Assembly (NCBI GenBank): GCA_964418595.1
Contig: CAYQMF010000147.1
Coordinates: 1 to 14,429 of the forward strand
Length of the DNA: 14,429 bases
Origin: CAYQMF01 sp964418595
Lineage (GTDB): Bacteria; Planctomycetota; UBA1135; UBA2386
Direction: 5' to 3'
Under the pieces are notes generated by a model. That model did not search any database. It was not told where the DNA came from and was given only the letters and a program-made list of their open reading frames with translations. Numbering within the stretch: position 1 is the stretch's first letter; each line of letters begins with the position of its first letter. Of the stretch, positions 1 to 7,718 are shown one piece after another. The translations under genes and the position numbers were made by a program.

Positions 1-48
1 GCCGGGCCCACTTCTGAACATGCTCGGCGGGCTGGGGCGGAGCCCCGT

Positions 49-54
49 TAGGAT
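49..54 (+). promoter_or_regulatory. Candidate -10 hexamer (TAGGAT) near the M28 peptidase start
   Basis: TAGGAT fits TAnnnT and ends 10 bases before the ATG at 65. No Shine-Dalgarno sequence lies between them and no convincing -35 is seen. If used, the mRNA would have almost no leader. This supports starting the peptidase at 65, since the ATG at 20 would lie upstream of the promoter. The match is short and could be chance. Confidence 0.25.
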
Positions 55-64
55 CGGTCGCCGC

Positions 65-1441
65 ATGTCGCTCCGCCTCGCATTGCTCCTGGCCTCGGCC
101 ACCCTCGCCCACGCGCAGACCCATGCGGTCCCGCCGGCCAGCCTCGCGGAGCGGCTGGTGACCCGCGCCCTCGACGAGAACCGCGCCCACACGCTCCTCC
201 GTGACCTGCTCGCGCACGCACCCCGGCGCGTCGCCGGCTCCCCCGGCATGCACGCGGCGAACGCGTGGGCGCTCGCCACCATGCGCGACATCGGAATGCG
301 CAACGTGCGCCTCGAACCGGTGACCGTCTCGCAGTGGGTGCGCGGCAAGGTCGCGACCCTGCGGGCGGAGGGTGCGACCGGCACGACGAGCTACCCCATC
401 ACGGCGCTGGGCGGCAGCATCGGCACGCCGAAGGAGGGTCTCCGCGGCGGCGTGCTGATGGTCCGCTCGTTCGAGGAACTCCGCGCGCGCGCGCCCGAGG
501 CGAAGGGCAAGATCGTGTTCTTCAACCGCCCCATGCCGCGCGTGCTCCGCAACACCTTCCAGGGCTACAGCGACGCGGTGCCACAGCGCGGGTCGGGTGC
601 CATCGAGGCCGCCAAGGCGGGTGGGATCGCGGCGCTCGTGCGCTCCGTCACCACGGCCATCGACGACCATCCGCACACCGGTGCCATGCACTACGAGGAC
701 GAAGTGGCGAAGGTGCCCGCGGCGGCGATCAGCACGCGCGGCGCCGAGGCCCTGGCGGCGCGGATCGAGGCCGGCGAGCCGGTCACGCTCACGCTGACCC
801 TCGACTGCGCGATGGGCGATCCGGTCGAGGGTGGCAACGTCGTCGGCGAGATCGTCGGTGCCTCACGTCCCGACGAGATCGTCCTGTTCGGCGCCCACCT
901 CGACGCCTGGGACATCGGCGAGGGCGCGCACGACGACGGCGCGGGCTGCGTGCACTGCCTCGAGGCCGCCCGCCTCCTCGTCGCCGACGGCTTCGCGCCC
1001 GCGCGCACGCTGCGCATCGTGCTCTTCGCCAACGAGGAGAACGGGCTCGACGGCGCGCGCGCCTACCCGCTCGCCCACGCCGCCGCCCTCCCCCACCACG
1101 TCGCCGCACTCGAGACCGACAACGGCGGCTTCGAGCCCAAGGGATTCGGCGCGAACCTCGACGCCGCACGCCGCGAGGCGCTCGCCGTCCACCTCGCGCC
1201 GCTGCGCGACCTCGGCATGGGTGCCCTCATCGAAGGCGGCGGCGGCGCCGACCTCGATCCGCTGCGCCCCTACGGCGTACCGCTGTTCGGCCTGGTGGTG
1301 GCCAACCACCGCTACTTCGACGTGCACCACAGCGCCCTCGACACGCTCGACGCGGTCAACGAGCGCGAGCTGGCGCTCGGCGGCGCGGCGCTCGCGTTCT
1401 TCGCCACGGTGCTCACCGATCCGGCGAAGTGGCAGCGCTGA
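65..1441 (+). CDS. Secreted M28 family metallopeptidase, carboxypeptidase Q-like
   Basis: Predicted 458-residue secreted zinc exopeptidase. I chose the ATG at 65 over the in-frame ATG at 20 because it opens directly on a signal peptide (MSLRLALLLASATLAHAQT, cleavage near AHA-QT), whereas the 20 start adds an Arg-rich leader. Residues about 85-250 resemble a PA-type inserted domain. The catalytic domain follows with the M28 di-zinc set: H278 and D280 in GAHLDAWD, bridging D290 in AHDDGAG, E324/E325 in NEEN, D352 in ETDNGG, and H421/H422 in YFDVHHSALDT. The GAHLDAWDIGEG and HHSxxDT blocks are close to human carboxypeptidase Q (plasma glutamate carboxypeptidase), so cleavage of dipeptides or short peptides outside the cytoplasm is likely. 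Substrate is inferred only. It converges on the gene ending at 1449, with 7 bases between the stops. Confidence 0.9.
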   Translation: MSLRLALLLASATLAHAQTHAVPPASLAERLVTRALDENRAHTLLRDLLAHAPRRVAGSPGMHAANAWALATMRDIGMRNVRLEPVTVSQWVRGKVATLRAEGATGTTSYPITALGGSIGTPKEGLRGGVLMVRSFEELRARAPEAKGKIVFFNRPMPRVLRNTFQGYSDAVPQRGSGAIEAAKAGGIAALVRSVTTAIDDHPHTGAMHYEDEVAKVPAAAISTRGAEALAARIEAGEPVTLTLTLDCAMGDPVEGGNVVGEIVGASRPDEIVLFGAHLDAWDIGEGAHDDGAGCVHCLEAARLLVADGFAPARTLRIVLFANEENGLDGARAYPLAHAAALPHHVAALETDNGGFEPKGFGANLDAARREALAVHLAPLRDLGMGALIEGGGGADLDPLRPYGVPLFGLVVANHRYFDVHHSALDTLDAVNERELALGGAALAFFATVLTDPAKWQR

Positions 1442-1448
1442 CCCTCGC

Positions 1449-2813
1449 CTACTCCCGCGGCCGACGCCCGACGGTGAACGACACGAGGCCCGACGCGATC
1501 CAGGCGCCGGCCGCGTCCATCGCGAAGAACTGCGAGTGCCAGGCGCTGCCGTTGAGCTGGCATGCCAACGGCAGCGGCACGGTGAGGTCGGGGAGCGTGC
1601 CGGCGACGGGGACCACGACGAAGGTCGGCGCCGCGGGGTCGACGAGCACCTCCCCCTCCGGGCCCAGGAACAGGCCGCCGACGCGGTAGCGATCGGCCAG
1701 CGCGAGGAACAGGCTCTGCACCGGGCGGTTCGGCTGCACCCGGTACGCGAGCGCGGTGTCGCCCACGAACGGTGACCGCAGGAGCGACGCGGGCATGGCC
1801 CGCGTGCCCGGCCAGGTCATGAGCAGGTCGCGCGACGAGCGACCGATCCAGCTCACCGCCGGGATGCGCGCGGTCCGGGCCAGCACCAGGGTCAACGCGT
1901 TGGTGGCGTTGTCGGCACGCACGACCGCGCTGGCGCCGGGGGCGTCGTGCGCGAACCAGTAGTCGCCCGCGTCGTCGACGCTGAGCGACGTCGGCGCGAT
2001 GCCGGGCATCGGCGCGTGGTACGCCAGCGCGCCGGCGAGCGTGTAGCGCTGCAGGAGGCCCAGCCCCGGGTTCGTCGGGTCGATGCCGACGACGACGATG
2101 CGGCCGGGCACCGTCGAGGGCACCGGGTCGTACACCATGTCGGTGGGCGCGATCGCCGGCCCGCCGCCGAGCCGGATCGGGTTCCAGGTCATCGCAATCG
2201 GATCGACGACGTGCAGGACGGCGTCGCTGTCGACGACGTACACGATGCCGGTCGCGTCGTTCACCGACACGAAGCCCGCGCTCGCCGTCGTCGACAGGAT
2301 CCACAGCGGTCCGGGGCCGGACGACGCGCCGCGCTGCAGCACGAGGCGCGCCGGTGTCGCCGACGTGTCGAGGTACACGAACCAGAACGCCTCGTCGGCC
2401 TGGAACACCTGGTCGGCCTTGATGTCGGTGACGACCCACGCCGAGGGGAAGTCGAAGCGCGTGCCCGGACAGTTCTGGAAGCTCCCCGAGCGCAGGAACG
2501 GGCTGAAGAACGAGTACAGCGTCGAGCGCGAGTACGGCGGCGAGGTGGTGCTCTCGCGCACGAGCACGCGCAGCAGGCCGCGCGCGAAGCTCTCGCCCGG
2601 CTCGATCGCGAGCACCGTCCCGGGGCCCGTGCAGATCGCGAAGCCGGCGCGAACGAAGCCGGTCAACGGGCCGGGCGAAGTCTGCCGCTCGATCGACCAG
2701 TCGCCGGCGCCGACCGCGGGATTGGCCACGAGCAGGTCGCGCAGGCCGCACTGCCCGGGCAGGAGCGCGGCGAACAGGATCGACGGCAGAAGAGTCGCGA
2801 CGCGGACGCGCAC
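1449..2813 (-). CDS. Secreted protein of unknown function with a beta-propeller-like body and C-terminal beta module
   Basis: Predicted 454-residue protein; I do not recognise its function. It starts with GTG at 2813 and has a hydrophobic signal segment (residues 7-19, ATLLPSILFAALL). The cysteine at 22 is in PGQC, not a good lipobox, so a lipoprotein is unlikely. Residues about 125-350 are short beta-rich segments with repeated Asp/Gly turns (FVSVNDATGIVYVVDSD, SLSVDDAGDYWFAHD), like a propeller or other all-beta fold. Cysteines are at 22, 61, 115 and 418; 61 and 115 could pair. Residues about 365-449 form a C-terminal module (LPLACQLNGSAWHSQFFAMD) similar to the ends of the proteins at 4360-5979 and 6029-7672. 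Its start is 12 bases after the stop of the SDR39U1 gene, so co-transcription is likely. No Shine-Dalgarno sequence is visible. Confidence 0.75.
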   Translation of the reverse strand: MRVRVATLLPSILFAALLPGQCGLRDLLVANPAVGAGDWSIERQTSPGPLTGFVRAGFAICTGPGTVLAIEPGESFARGLLRVLVRESTTSPPYSRSTLYSFFSPFLRSGSFQNCPGTRFDFPSAWVVTDIKADQVFQADEAFWFVYLDTSATPARLVLQRGASSGPGPLWILSTTASAGFVSVNDATGIVYVVDSDAVLHVVDPIAMTWNPIRLGGGPAIAPTDMVYDPVPSTVPGRIVVVGIDPTNPGLGLLQRYTLAGALAYHAPMPGIAPTSLSVDDAGDYWFAHDAPGASAVVRADNATNALTLVLARTARIPAVSWIGRSSRDLLMTWPGTRAMPASLLRSPFVGDTALAYRVQPNRPVQSLFLALADRYRVGGLFLGPEGEVLVDPAAPTFVVVPVAGTLPDLTVPLPLACQLNGSAWHSQFFAMDAAGAWIASGLVSFTVGRRPRE

Positions 2814-2825
2814 GGTGCGGAGATG

Positions 2826-4214
2826 CTAACGGGTAGCCGGAAGCGCGCGGCGCCCGAGCATGTGCCGGAGCGCACCTTCGAGGTCCTCGTGGCGGAACGT
2901 GTGGCCGCGCGCCGACAGCACACCGGGCAGCGCCCACGTCGAGGCCAGCAGCAGCGGTTGCGCCATCTCCCCCGCCACGAGGCGCAGCGCGAACGCCGGC
3001 GCGGGCAGGATCGCGGGTCGCCGCAGGACACGCGCGAGCGTGGCGGTGAACGCGGCGTTGGTGACGGGCGAGCGCGTCACCGCGTTGACCGGCCCGCGCA
3101 CGTTCGGATCGACGATCGCGCGGTGCAGCACGTCGAGCAGGTCGTCGAGCGCGATCCAGCTCATGACCTGACGCCCCGAGCCCAGCCGCCCCGCGAGCCC
3201 GAGCCGGAACAGGGGCAGCATCTTGCCCAGCGCCCCACCGCGCGGGTCGAGCACGATCCCGATGCGCGCGTGTACCACGCGCACGCCCGCGGCCCGCGCC
3301 GGCTCCGCGGCCGCCTCCCACGCAGCGCACACCTCCGGCAGGAAGCCCACGCCCGCCGGCGATGTCTCGTCGACCACCGCGTCGCCGCGGTCGCCGTAGT
3401 ACCCCGTGGCCGACGCACACACGAACACCGCCGGCGGCGCAGCGCACGCCGCGAGCGCCGTCGCCAGCGTCCCCGTGCCCTCCACGCGGCTGCGCAGGAT
3501 CTCGGTCTTGCGCGCCGCCGACCAGCGTCGATCCGCGATGCCGGCGCCGGCGAGGTGCACCACGGCGTCGAAGCCGGCGACGCACTCCGGGGCGAGGGGC
3601 TGCCGCGGATCCCACCCCACCAAGTCGGGCGCCGTCGCCCGCGTGCCGCGCACGAGCCGCACGACCTCGTGGCCGGCCGCGGAGAGGAACGGCACCAGCG
3701 CCCGCCCCACGAGCCCCGACGCGCCGCTGACCAGGATGCGGCGCCGCCGATCGCCGCTCACCGCGGCGAGGTCGGCGGCGACCGTCGCATGCCGATACGC
3801 GAACGCCTGCGCGAGCCGCCGGCGCACGGCGCCACCCAGGAGCCACTGGGTCAGCGGTGCCCCGGGCAGCGCGTAGCGGATCGCGTCGACCATCCGGCAC
3901 GACGTCGCCGAGACGGGCTCGAAGGCGTGGCGGTGCTCCCACTGCGCAAACGGCCCGCGCTCCTGGCGGTCGGTGAACGAGCGACCCTCCACCTTCTCGC
4001 CGTGCACCGCGAGCCAGCGGCGCGCGAACGGCCCGGCGCGCAGGCGCAGCTCCACGCGCGCCCCCGGCTCGATGCCGCCGTGCTGCGACACGACCTCGAT
4101 GCGCTGCCACGGCGGCAGCAACCGGGCCAGCGCGCCGGGCCGCGCGTGCCAGGCGAACGCGACGTCGGCGGCGACGGGCAGGGTCGTGGCCAGCTCGAAG
4201 CGCTGCTCGGTCAT
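2826..4214 (-). CDS. SRPBCC domain fused to SDR39U1 (TIGR01777) NAD-dependent epimerase family protein
   Basis: Predicted 462-residue cytoplasmic fusion. Residues 1-150 look like an SRPBCC (START-like) ligand-binding domain (MTEQRFELATTLPVAADVAF, then PPWQRIE and QWEHRHAFEP). Residues 158-455 are an extended SDR of the TIGR01777/YfcH group: nucleotide-binding GASGLVG at 164-170, HLAGAGIADRRW at 220-231, SATGYYG at 268-274, FLPEVCAAWE at 291-300, GSGRQVMSWIALDDL at 345-359, and PVNAVTRSPVTN at 375-386. The order and length match the family. Where many members, as I recall them, have WIH in the WIHxxD motif, this one has WIA (Ala355). The reaction is not established for this group. I chose the ATG at 4214 because the SRPBCC domain begins there; the frame is open upstream without recognisable homology. 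It heads a two-gene minus-strand unit and is divergent from the di-haem protein gene. Confidence 0.9.
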   Translation of the reverse strand: MTEQRFELATTLPVAADVAFAWHARPGALARLLPPWQRIEVVSQHGGIEPGARVELRLRAGPFARRWLAVHGEKVEGRSFTDRQERGPFAQWEHRHAFEPVSATSCRMVDAIRYALPGAPLTQWLLGGAVRRRLAQAFAYRHATVAADLAAVSGDRRRRILVSGASGLVGRALVPFLSAAGHEVVRLVRGTRATAPDLVGWDPRQPLAPECVAGFDAVVHLAGAGIADRRWSAARKTEILRSRVEGTGTLATALAACAAPPAVFVCASATGYYGDRGDAVVDETSPAGVGFLPEVCAAWEAAAEPARAAGVRVVHARIGIVLDPRGGALGKMLPLFRLGLAGRLGSGRQVMSWIALDDLLDVLHRAIVDPNVRGPVNAVTRSPVTNAAFTATLARVLRRPAILPAPAFALRLVAGEMAQPLLLASTWALPGVLSARGHTFRHEDLEGALRHMLGRRALPATR

Positions 4215-4359
4215 CGGCGGCGAGGGTAGCACGCGAGCGGGTGATCCCCGTGCCATCGCCCGGGCTGCGACCGCGCATCGCCCCCCCGCGTCATCAACGG
4301 ACTTCCCAATCCTCTGAGGACGAGGTAACCTCCGGTGCAGTCCCTCGCGTCCAAGCCCT
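4215..4359. other. Divergent intergenic region, SDR39U1 fusion / di-haem protein
   Basis: This 145-base region separates two divergent starts and must hold both promoters. The left half is GC-rich, with a run of seven C near 4280. The right half is the least GC-rich non-coding stretch around here (near 4290-4330). TAACCT at 4326-4331 is the best -10-like hexamer for the plus-strand gene and would leave a leader of about 20 bases before the GTG at 4360. I see no operator palindrome or riboswitch. Confidence 0.4.
4223..4228 (-). promoter_or_regulatory. Candidate -10 hexamer (TACCCT) before the SDR39U1 fusion gene
   Basis: On the minus strand TACCCT lies 8 bases before the ATG at 4214, without a Shine-Dalgarno sequence in between. 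This spacing would give a leaderless or near-leaderless transcript. No clear -35 is seen. Low information content. Confidence 0.25.
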
Positions 4360-5979
4360 GTGATCCGCACTCTCCGTTCCCTCGCCCTCCTGACCTTCGC
4401 CCTTGCGACGCGGGCCACGGCGCAAGGCCTGCCCCCGGTCATCCCGCCGTTCGAGAATCCGATCACGACGGCGAAGACCCTGCTCGGCAAGACGCTGTTC
4501 TGGGACGAACAGTTGTCGAGCGACGGCACCGTCGCCTGCGGGACCTGCCACCAGCCGCGCGCCGGCGGGGCCGACCCGCGCACGGGTCGCCACCCCGGCC
4601 CCGACGGCCTGTTCGGCACCCTCGACGACATCCTCGGGTCGCCGGGGATCGTGCGGTCGCGCGCCAACGGCACCTACGAGCCCGCCACCCACTTCGGCCT
4701 GCGCGTGCAGGTCACCGGCCGGGTCACACCTGGCAACCTCGGCGCCGCCTACTTCCAGGCGCTGCGCTGGGACGGGCTCGCCGCGGAGACCTTCATCGAC
4801 CCGCAGACCCAGCAGGCGCGCATCCTGCTCGGCGCGGCGCTCGAGAGCCACGCCGCCGGCCCGCCCGTCGTCGACGTCGAGATGGCGTACGCGCAGCGCT
4901 CCTGGAACGACGTCGCCGCACGGCTGGCGACGGTGCGACCGCTGCGCCTCGCCACCAGTCTCCCGCCCGACCTCGTCGCGGGGCTGGCCGGCGTCACTTC
5001 GTACGGCGAGCTGATGCAGCGCGCGTACGGCGATCCGGCGATCACCGCCCAGCGCGTGATCTACGCGCTCGCGACGTACCAGCGCACGCTCGTCCCTGAC
5101 CAGACGCCGTGGGACGCCTTCGTCGCGGGGAACAACGCGGCGTTGACCGCGGACGAGCAGGCGGGACTCGCCCTCTTCAACGGGCCGGCACGCTGCTGGC
5201 AGTGCCACACGCCGCCGCTGTTCAGCGACCAGAGCTTCCGCAACCTGGGCCTGCGTCCGCCGGCGGAGGACATCGGCTGGCAACTGGTGACGCGCGATCC
5301 TTCCGACCGCGGCAAGTTCAAGGTTCCGACGCTGCGCAACGTGGGCCTCCGCACCCGCCTGATGCACACCGGCGGCCTCGCGACCCTCGCCGACGTCGTC
5401 GACCTGTACGACCGCGGCGGCGGGTCGTTCCCCGACAACAAGGACGTCCTGCTCCGGCCGCTGGGGCTCACCACCGTCGAGAAGGCGCAGCTCGTCGCCT
5501 TCCTGTCGCACGGCCTCACCGACCCGCGCGTCGCCGCGGAGCAGGCGCCGTTCGATCGCCCGGTGCTGCATTCCGAGCGGGCCGCGCCGCCGTTCGGCGA
5601 CGTGCAGGCCGGGACCGGCAACCTCGCGCCGCGGCCCTTGGCCGACGCGCCGCTGCACCCGGGCAACGCCACGTTCCGCGTCGGTGTCGCCGATGCGCTC
5701 GGCGGCACGACCGCGGTGCTCGCGTTCGGATTCGGCCGCGCCCCCGGGCAGCGCGTCGGCAGCCTGCCGGTGAACCTGGCGCTGGTGCCCGCGCCGTTGA
5801 CCGTGTTCGTGCCGCTGGCCGGCACCGGCCCTGGCCAGGGCCACGCCACCGTCGCCTTCGCCCTTCCCACCGACCGCAACCTGATCGGTTTCGGCCTCTA
5901 CCACCAGTGGTTCGTGGCCGATCCGGCCGCGCCCGCCGGCGTCGCCGCGAGCCAGGGTGCCGGTGGCGTATTCTTCTGA
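4360..5979 (+). CDS. Secreted di-haem cytochrome c peroxidase / MauG-family protein with extra C-terminal module
   Basis: Predicted 539-residue exported protein with GTG start and signal peptide (residues 1-22, ending ATAQ). Two haem c sites are visible: C60-GT-C63-H64 and C279-WQ-C282-H283. LLGKTLFWDEQLSSDGTVAC before the first haem and FKVPTLRNVGLRTRLMHTGG (320-339) are hallmarks of the CcpA/MauG family. W137 in RWDG probably matches the Trp between the haems. In the segment TLADVVDLYDRGG the residue aligning by my reading with the sixth-ligand Met of classical CcpA is Tyr350, as in MauG, so a His-Tyr second haem is possible. Such proteins reduce peroxide or oxidise a partner in the periplasm; substrate here is unknown. 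Residues about 400-539 exceed the usual family length and form a beta-rich module ending LIGFGLYHQWFVAD, shared with two neighbours. The beta-helix gene follows after 49 bases. Confidence 0.9.
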   Translation: MIRTLRSLALLTFALATRATAQGLPPVIPPFENPITTAKTLLGKTLFWDEQLSSDGTVACGTCHQPRAGGADPRTGRHPGPDGLFGTLDDILGSPGIVRSRANGTYEPATHFGLRVQVTGRVTPGNLGAAYFQALRWDGLAAETFIDPQTQQARILLGAALESHAAGPPVVDVEMAYAQRSWNDVAARLATVRPLRLATSLPPDLVAGLAGVTSYGELMQRAYGDPAITAQRVIYALATYQRTLVPDQTPWDAFVAGNNAALTADEQAGLALFNGPARCWQCHTPPLFSDQSFRNLGLRPPAEDIGWQLVTRDPSDRGKFKVPTLRNVGLRTRLMHTGGLATLADVVDLYDRGGGSFPDNKDVLLRPLGLTTVEKAQLVAFLSHGLTDPRVAAEQAPFDRPVLHSERAAPPFGDVQAGTGNLAPRPLADAPLHPGNATFRVGVADALGGTTAVLAFGFGRAPGQRVGSLPVNLALVPAPLTVFVPLAGTGPGQGHATVAFALPTDRNLIGFGLYHQWFVADPAAPAGVAASQGAGGVFF

Positions 5980-6028
5980 CGCTTCGAGGCCCGCCCCCTC
6001 CCCCTCCTCCCTTTCCACGCCGATCCAC

Positions 6029-7672
6029 ATGCGATCCTTCCTTCTCGGTGCCGGGGCGCTCACCTCGTTGCTCGCGCCCTCTCTCGCGGCCCAGTCCACC
6101 GCCCATGTCAACGATGCGCGCTCGCACGGCGCGGTCGCCGACGCCTTCCTCTCCCTCGACGAGGCGATCCGGCTCCTCAACGAGGACCTGACCGTCGCCC
6201 AGCTCTCCGCGGCCGAACTCGCGCAGATCACCGGCACCGGCCCGATCCTCGCGGTCGAGATCGACGCCGCGACGGTGCCAACCATCACGCTGCAGGGTGA
6301 ACTCACCGCGATCGATGGACCCGCGTCCCACGACCACGTCGAGGTGCAGGCGCACGGCGCAACCCATCCCGTGCTCGTCGCGACCGGGCAGGCGGTCGGC
6401 CTGCGGGTGCGCACGAACCATGCACACCTGCACGGGCTCGTGATCCGCGGCGGCCAGATCGGCGTCATCGCCGAGACCACGGCGCACATGCACGCGGGCG
6501 AGATGCTCGAGCTGATGGAGCTCCACTTCGAGGCGCAGACCGTGGCCGGCCTGCGCATCCAGTCGACGTCCGACATGACCCACGTGATGCTCCGCGACGC
6601 CGCGTTCGAGCACCTCGCCACGGGCATCGTGGTCGATGATCGCACGACGTCCACCGGCGTCATGCTGATGGGGTGGAACGTGAGCTTCGACGACGTGCAG
6701 CTCGGCGTCGACGTGTACTGCGCGGCCGACGGCGCGACCACCATGGCCCGACTCGACTTCGCCAGGATGACGGCGAGCGGGCAGTACCTGCGCTGCCGCC
6801 GCACGCCGCAGAGTTCGCAGCGGATCATGATGATGCTGGTCTCGTCGCAGATCGCGACCACCGGCGACGCGGTCGACATCCAGGGCAACGCCATCGGCGA
6901 GACGCTCTTCCACCACCACCACAGCGACATCCGTCCCGGCCAGGGCCGGCGCGCCATGTACCTCTGGCCGCAGGACACGCGCTTCGACTGGCACGGCAGC
7001 GAGAACGTGGTCTACGGCGACATCGAGATCTCCGCCGGTCGACTCAACCGCCGCCTCTGGGCGTGGAACTCGGTCTTCCGCGACGGCACGTTCACCATGT
7101 CGAACACGGGCACCCGGCCGAGCATGCGCTGGAACCGCTTCGAGAACTGCACGATCCGCGCCGCCGCCACCAACAGCAGCCTGTTCGCGATGTCGTCGTC
7201 GGAGTTCGTCGGCTGCACGCTGGACGGTCAGTCCGCGTTCGGCGCGATCAACCTGGAGAACTGCTGGCTCGACCAGACCGCCAGCACCGGCACCGTGCAG
7301 ATCAGCAGCCCCGCGCCCACGCGCTGGCTCGCGAACAGCAGCACCACGACGCCGGAGCCGTTGATCGGCACGCACATCGATCTCACCCTCGACCTGCCCC
7401 CGGGCATGGCCGGGGTGTGGCACATCGGTCTCGCCGAGCCCGACCCGCTGCTCACGGAGGAGCCGTGGCGCTTCTACATGCAGACGCCCACGCTCCTCCC
7501 GCTGCCCGGCGTGTTCGTGGGCTACACCACGCTGCGCCTGCCGCTGCCGAACGTGCGGAGCATCGCCAACTACCGGTTCTACGCGCAGCCGGTGACCGTG
7601 CCGTTCCTCGGCCAGACACACGTGCCGGCCTTCAACCTGCCGCGCGGCGTGCACATCACACCGCGCAGATAG
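6029..7672 (+). CDS. Secreted parallel beta-helix protein with C-terminal module
   Basis: Predicted 547-residue exported protein. I chose the ATG at 6029 because it opens on a clear signal peptide (MRSFLLGAGALTSLLAPSLAAQ); the open frame extends upstream to 5957 but overlaps the previous gene and adds a Ser/Pro-rich leader. The segment SLDEAIRLLN (42-51) is typical of the entry to right-handed parallel beta-helix proteins, and residues about 80-430 show short repeated rungs (AHLHGLVIRGGQIGVIAE, VAGLRIQSTSDMTHVMLRD, FENCTIRAAA, FVGCTLDG). No carbohydrate-active catalytic motif is recognisable, so an adhesin, surface or matrix role is as likely as a lyase. Residues 445-547 resemble the terminal module of the two neighbouring secreted proteins (LRLPLPNVRSIANYRFYAQP). 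An HHHH run at 295-298 is part of a rung. Probably co-transcribed with the di-haem gene; the 49-base gap is pyrimidine-rich and shows no promoter or Shine-Dalgarno. Confidence 0.75.
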   Translation: MRSFLLGAGALTSLLAPSLAAQSTAHVNDARSHGAVADAFLSLDEAIRLLNEDLTVAQLSAAELAQITGTGPILAVEIDAATVPTITLQGELTAIDGPASHDHVEVQAHGATHPVLVATGQAVGLRVRTNHAHLHGLVIRGGQIGVIAETTAHMHAGEMLELMELHFEAQTVAGLRIQSTSDMTHVMLRDAAFEHLATGIVVDDRTTSTGVMLMGWNVSFDDVQLGVDVYCAADGATTMARLDFARMTASGQYLRCRRTPQSSQRIMMMLVSSQIATTGDAVDIQGNAIGETLFHHHHSDIRPGQGRRAMYLWPQDTRFDWHGSENVVYGDIEISAGRLNRRLWAWNSVFRDGTFTMSNTGTRPSMRWNRFENCTIRAAATNSSLFAMSSSEFVGCTLDGQSAFGAINLENCWLDQTASTGTVQISSPAPTRWLANSSTTTPEPLIGTHIDLTLDLPPGMAGVWHIGLAEPDPLLTEEPWRFYMQTPTLLPLPGVFVGYTTLRLPLPNVRSIANYRFYAQPVTVPFLGQTHVPAFNLPRGVHITPRR

Positions 7673-7678
7673 CCGCCG

Positions 7679-7695
7679 CGCGCGTACGGCGCGCG
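7679..7695 (+). terminator. GC hairpin after the beta-helix gene
   Basis: CGCGCG (7679-7684), a five-base loop TACGG, then CGCGCG (7690-7695) form a perfect 6-bp stem starting 7 bases after the stop codon. There is no T-run after it, so a classical intrinsic terminator is not shown; it may only slow the polymerase. It also lies just upstream of the candidate promoter of the next gene. Confidence 0.3.
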
Positions 7696-7706
7696 AGCAC
7701 GGTCCC

Positions 7707-7712
7707 TATCAT
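7707..7712 (+). promoter_or_regulatory. Candidate -10 hexamer (TATCAT) placing +1 on the amidohydrolase start codon
   Basis: TATCAT is one base off the TATAAT consensus and is followed by exactly six bases (CCCGCC) and then the GTG at 7719. Transcription starting at the usual distance from a -10 would begin on the G of the start codon, giving a leaderless mRNA. No Shine-Dalgarno exists and the -35 region is unremarkable. This is the best of the start-proximal hexamers in the window. Confidence 0.4.
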
Positions 7713-7718
7713 CCCGCC

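Noticed and set aside
481..494. Alternating CG run (Z-DNA-like), with a similar run near 12515-12528
   Set aside because: Both are inside conserved genes, code for Arg/Ala residues and are expected at this GC content.
2748..2813. Possible lipoprotein signal in the unknown secreted protein (cysteine at residue 22)
   Set aside because: The residues before the cysteine are P-G-Q, which do not fit a lipobox, so ordinary signal peptidase I processing is more likely.
1947..4229. Long plus-strand open frame (760 codons) opposite the SDR39U1 fusion gene
   Set aside because: Its composition is Arg/Gln/Val/His-rich and low in complexity, as expected for the antisense of a GC-rich gene. The minus strand encodes complete family motifs.
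1312..4278. Very long minus-strand open frame (988 codons) covering several genes
   Set aside because: It is extremely Arg/Ala/Gly-rich, with no homologous motif, and lies over genes with clear motifs in other frames. High GC leaves few stops; it is a frame shadow.
6911..6922. HHHH run in the beta-helix protein as a possible tag or metal site
   Set aside because: It lies inside a predicted rung (LFHHHHSD) in native sequence with no other tag or vector features. Metal binding is possible but unsupported.
4294..7654. Long minus-strand open frames opposite the di-haem and beta-helix genes
   Set aside because: They lack any domain or signal, while the plus strand shows signal peptides and two CxxCH sites in order.
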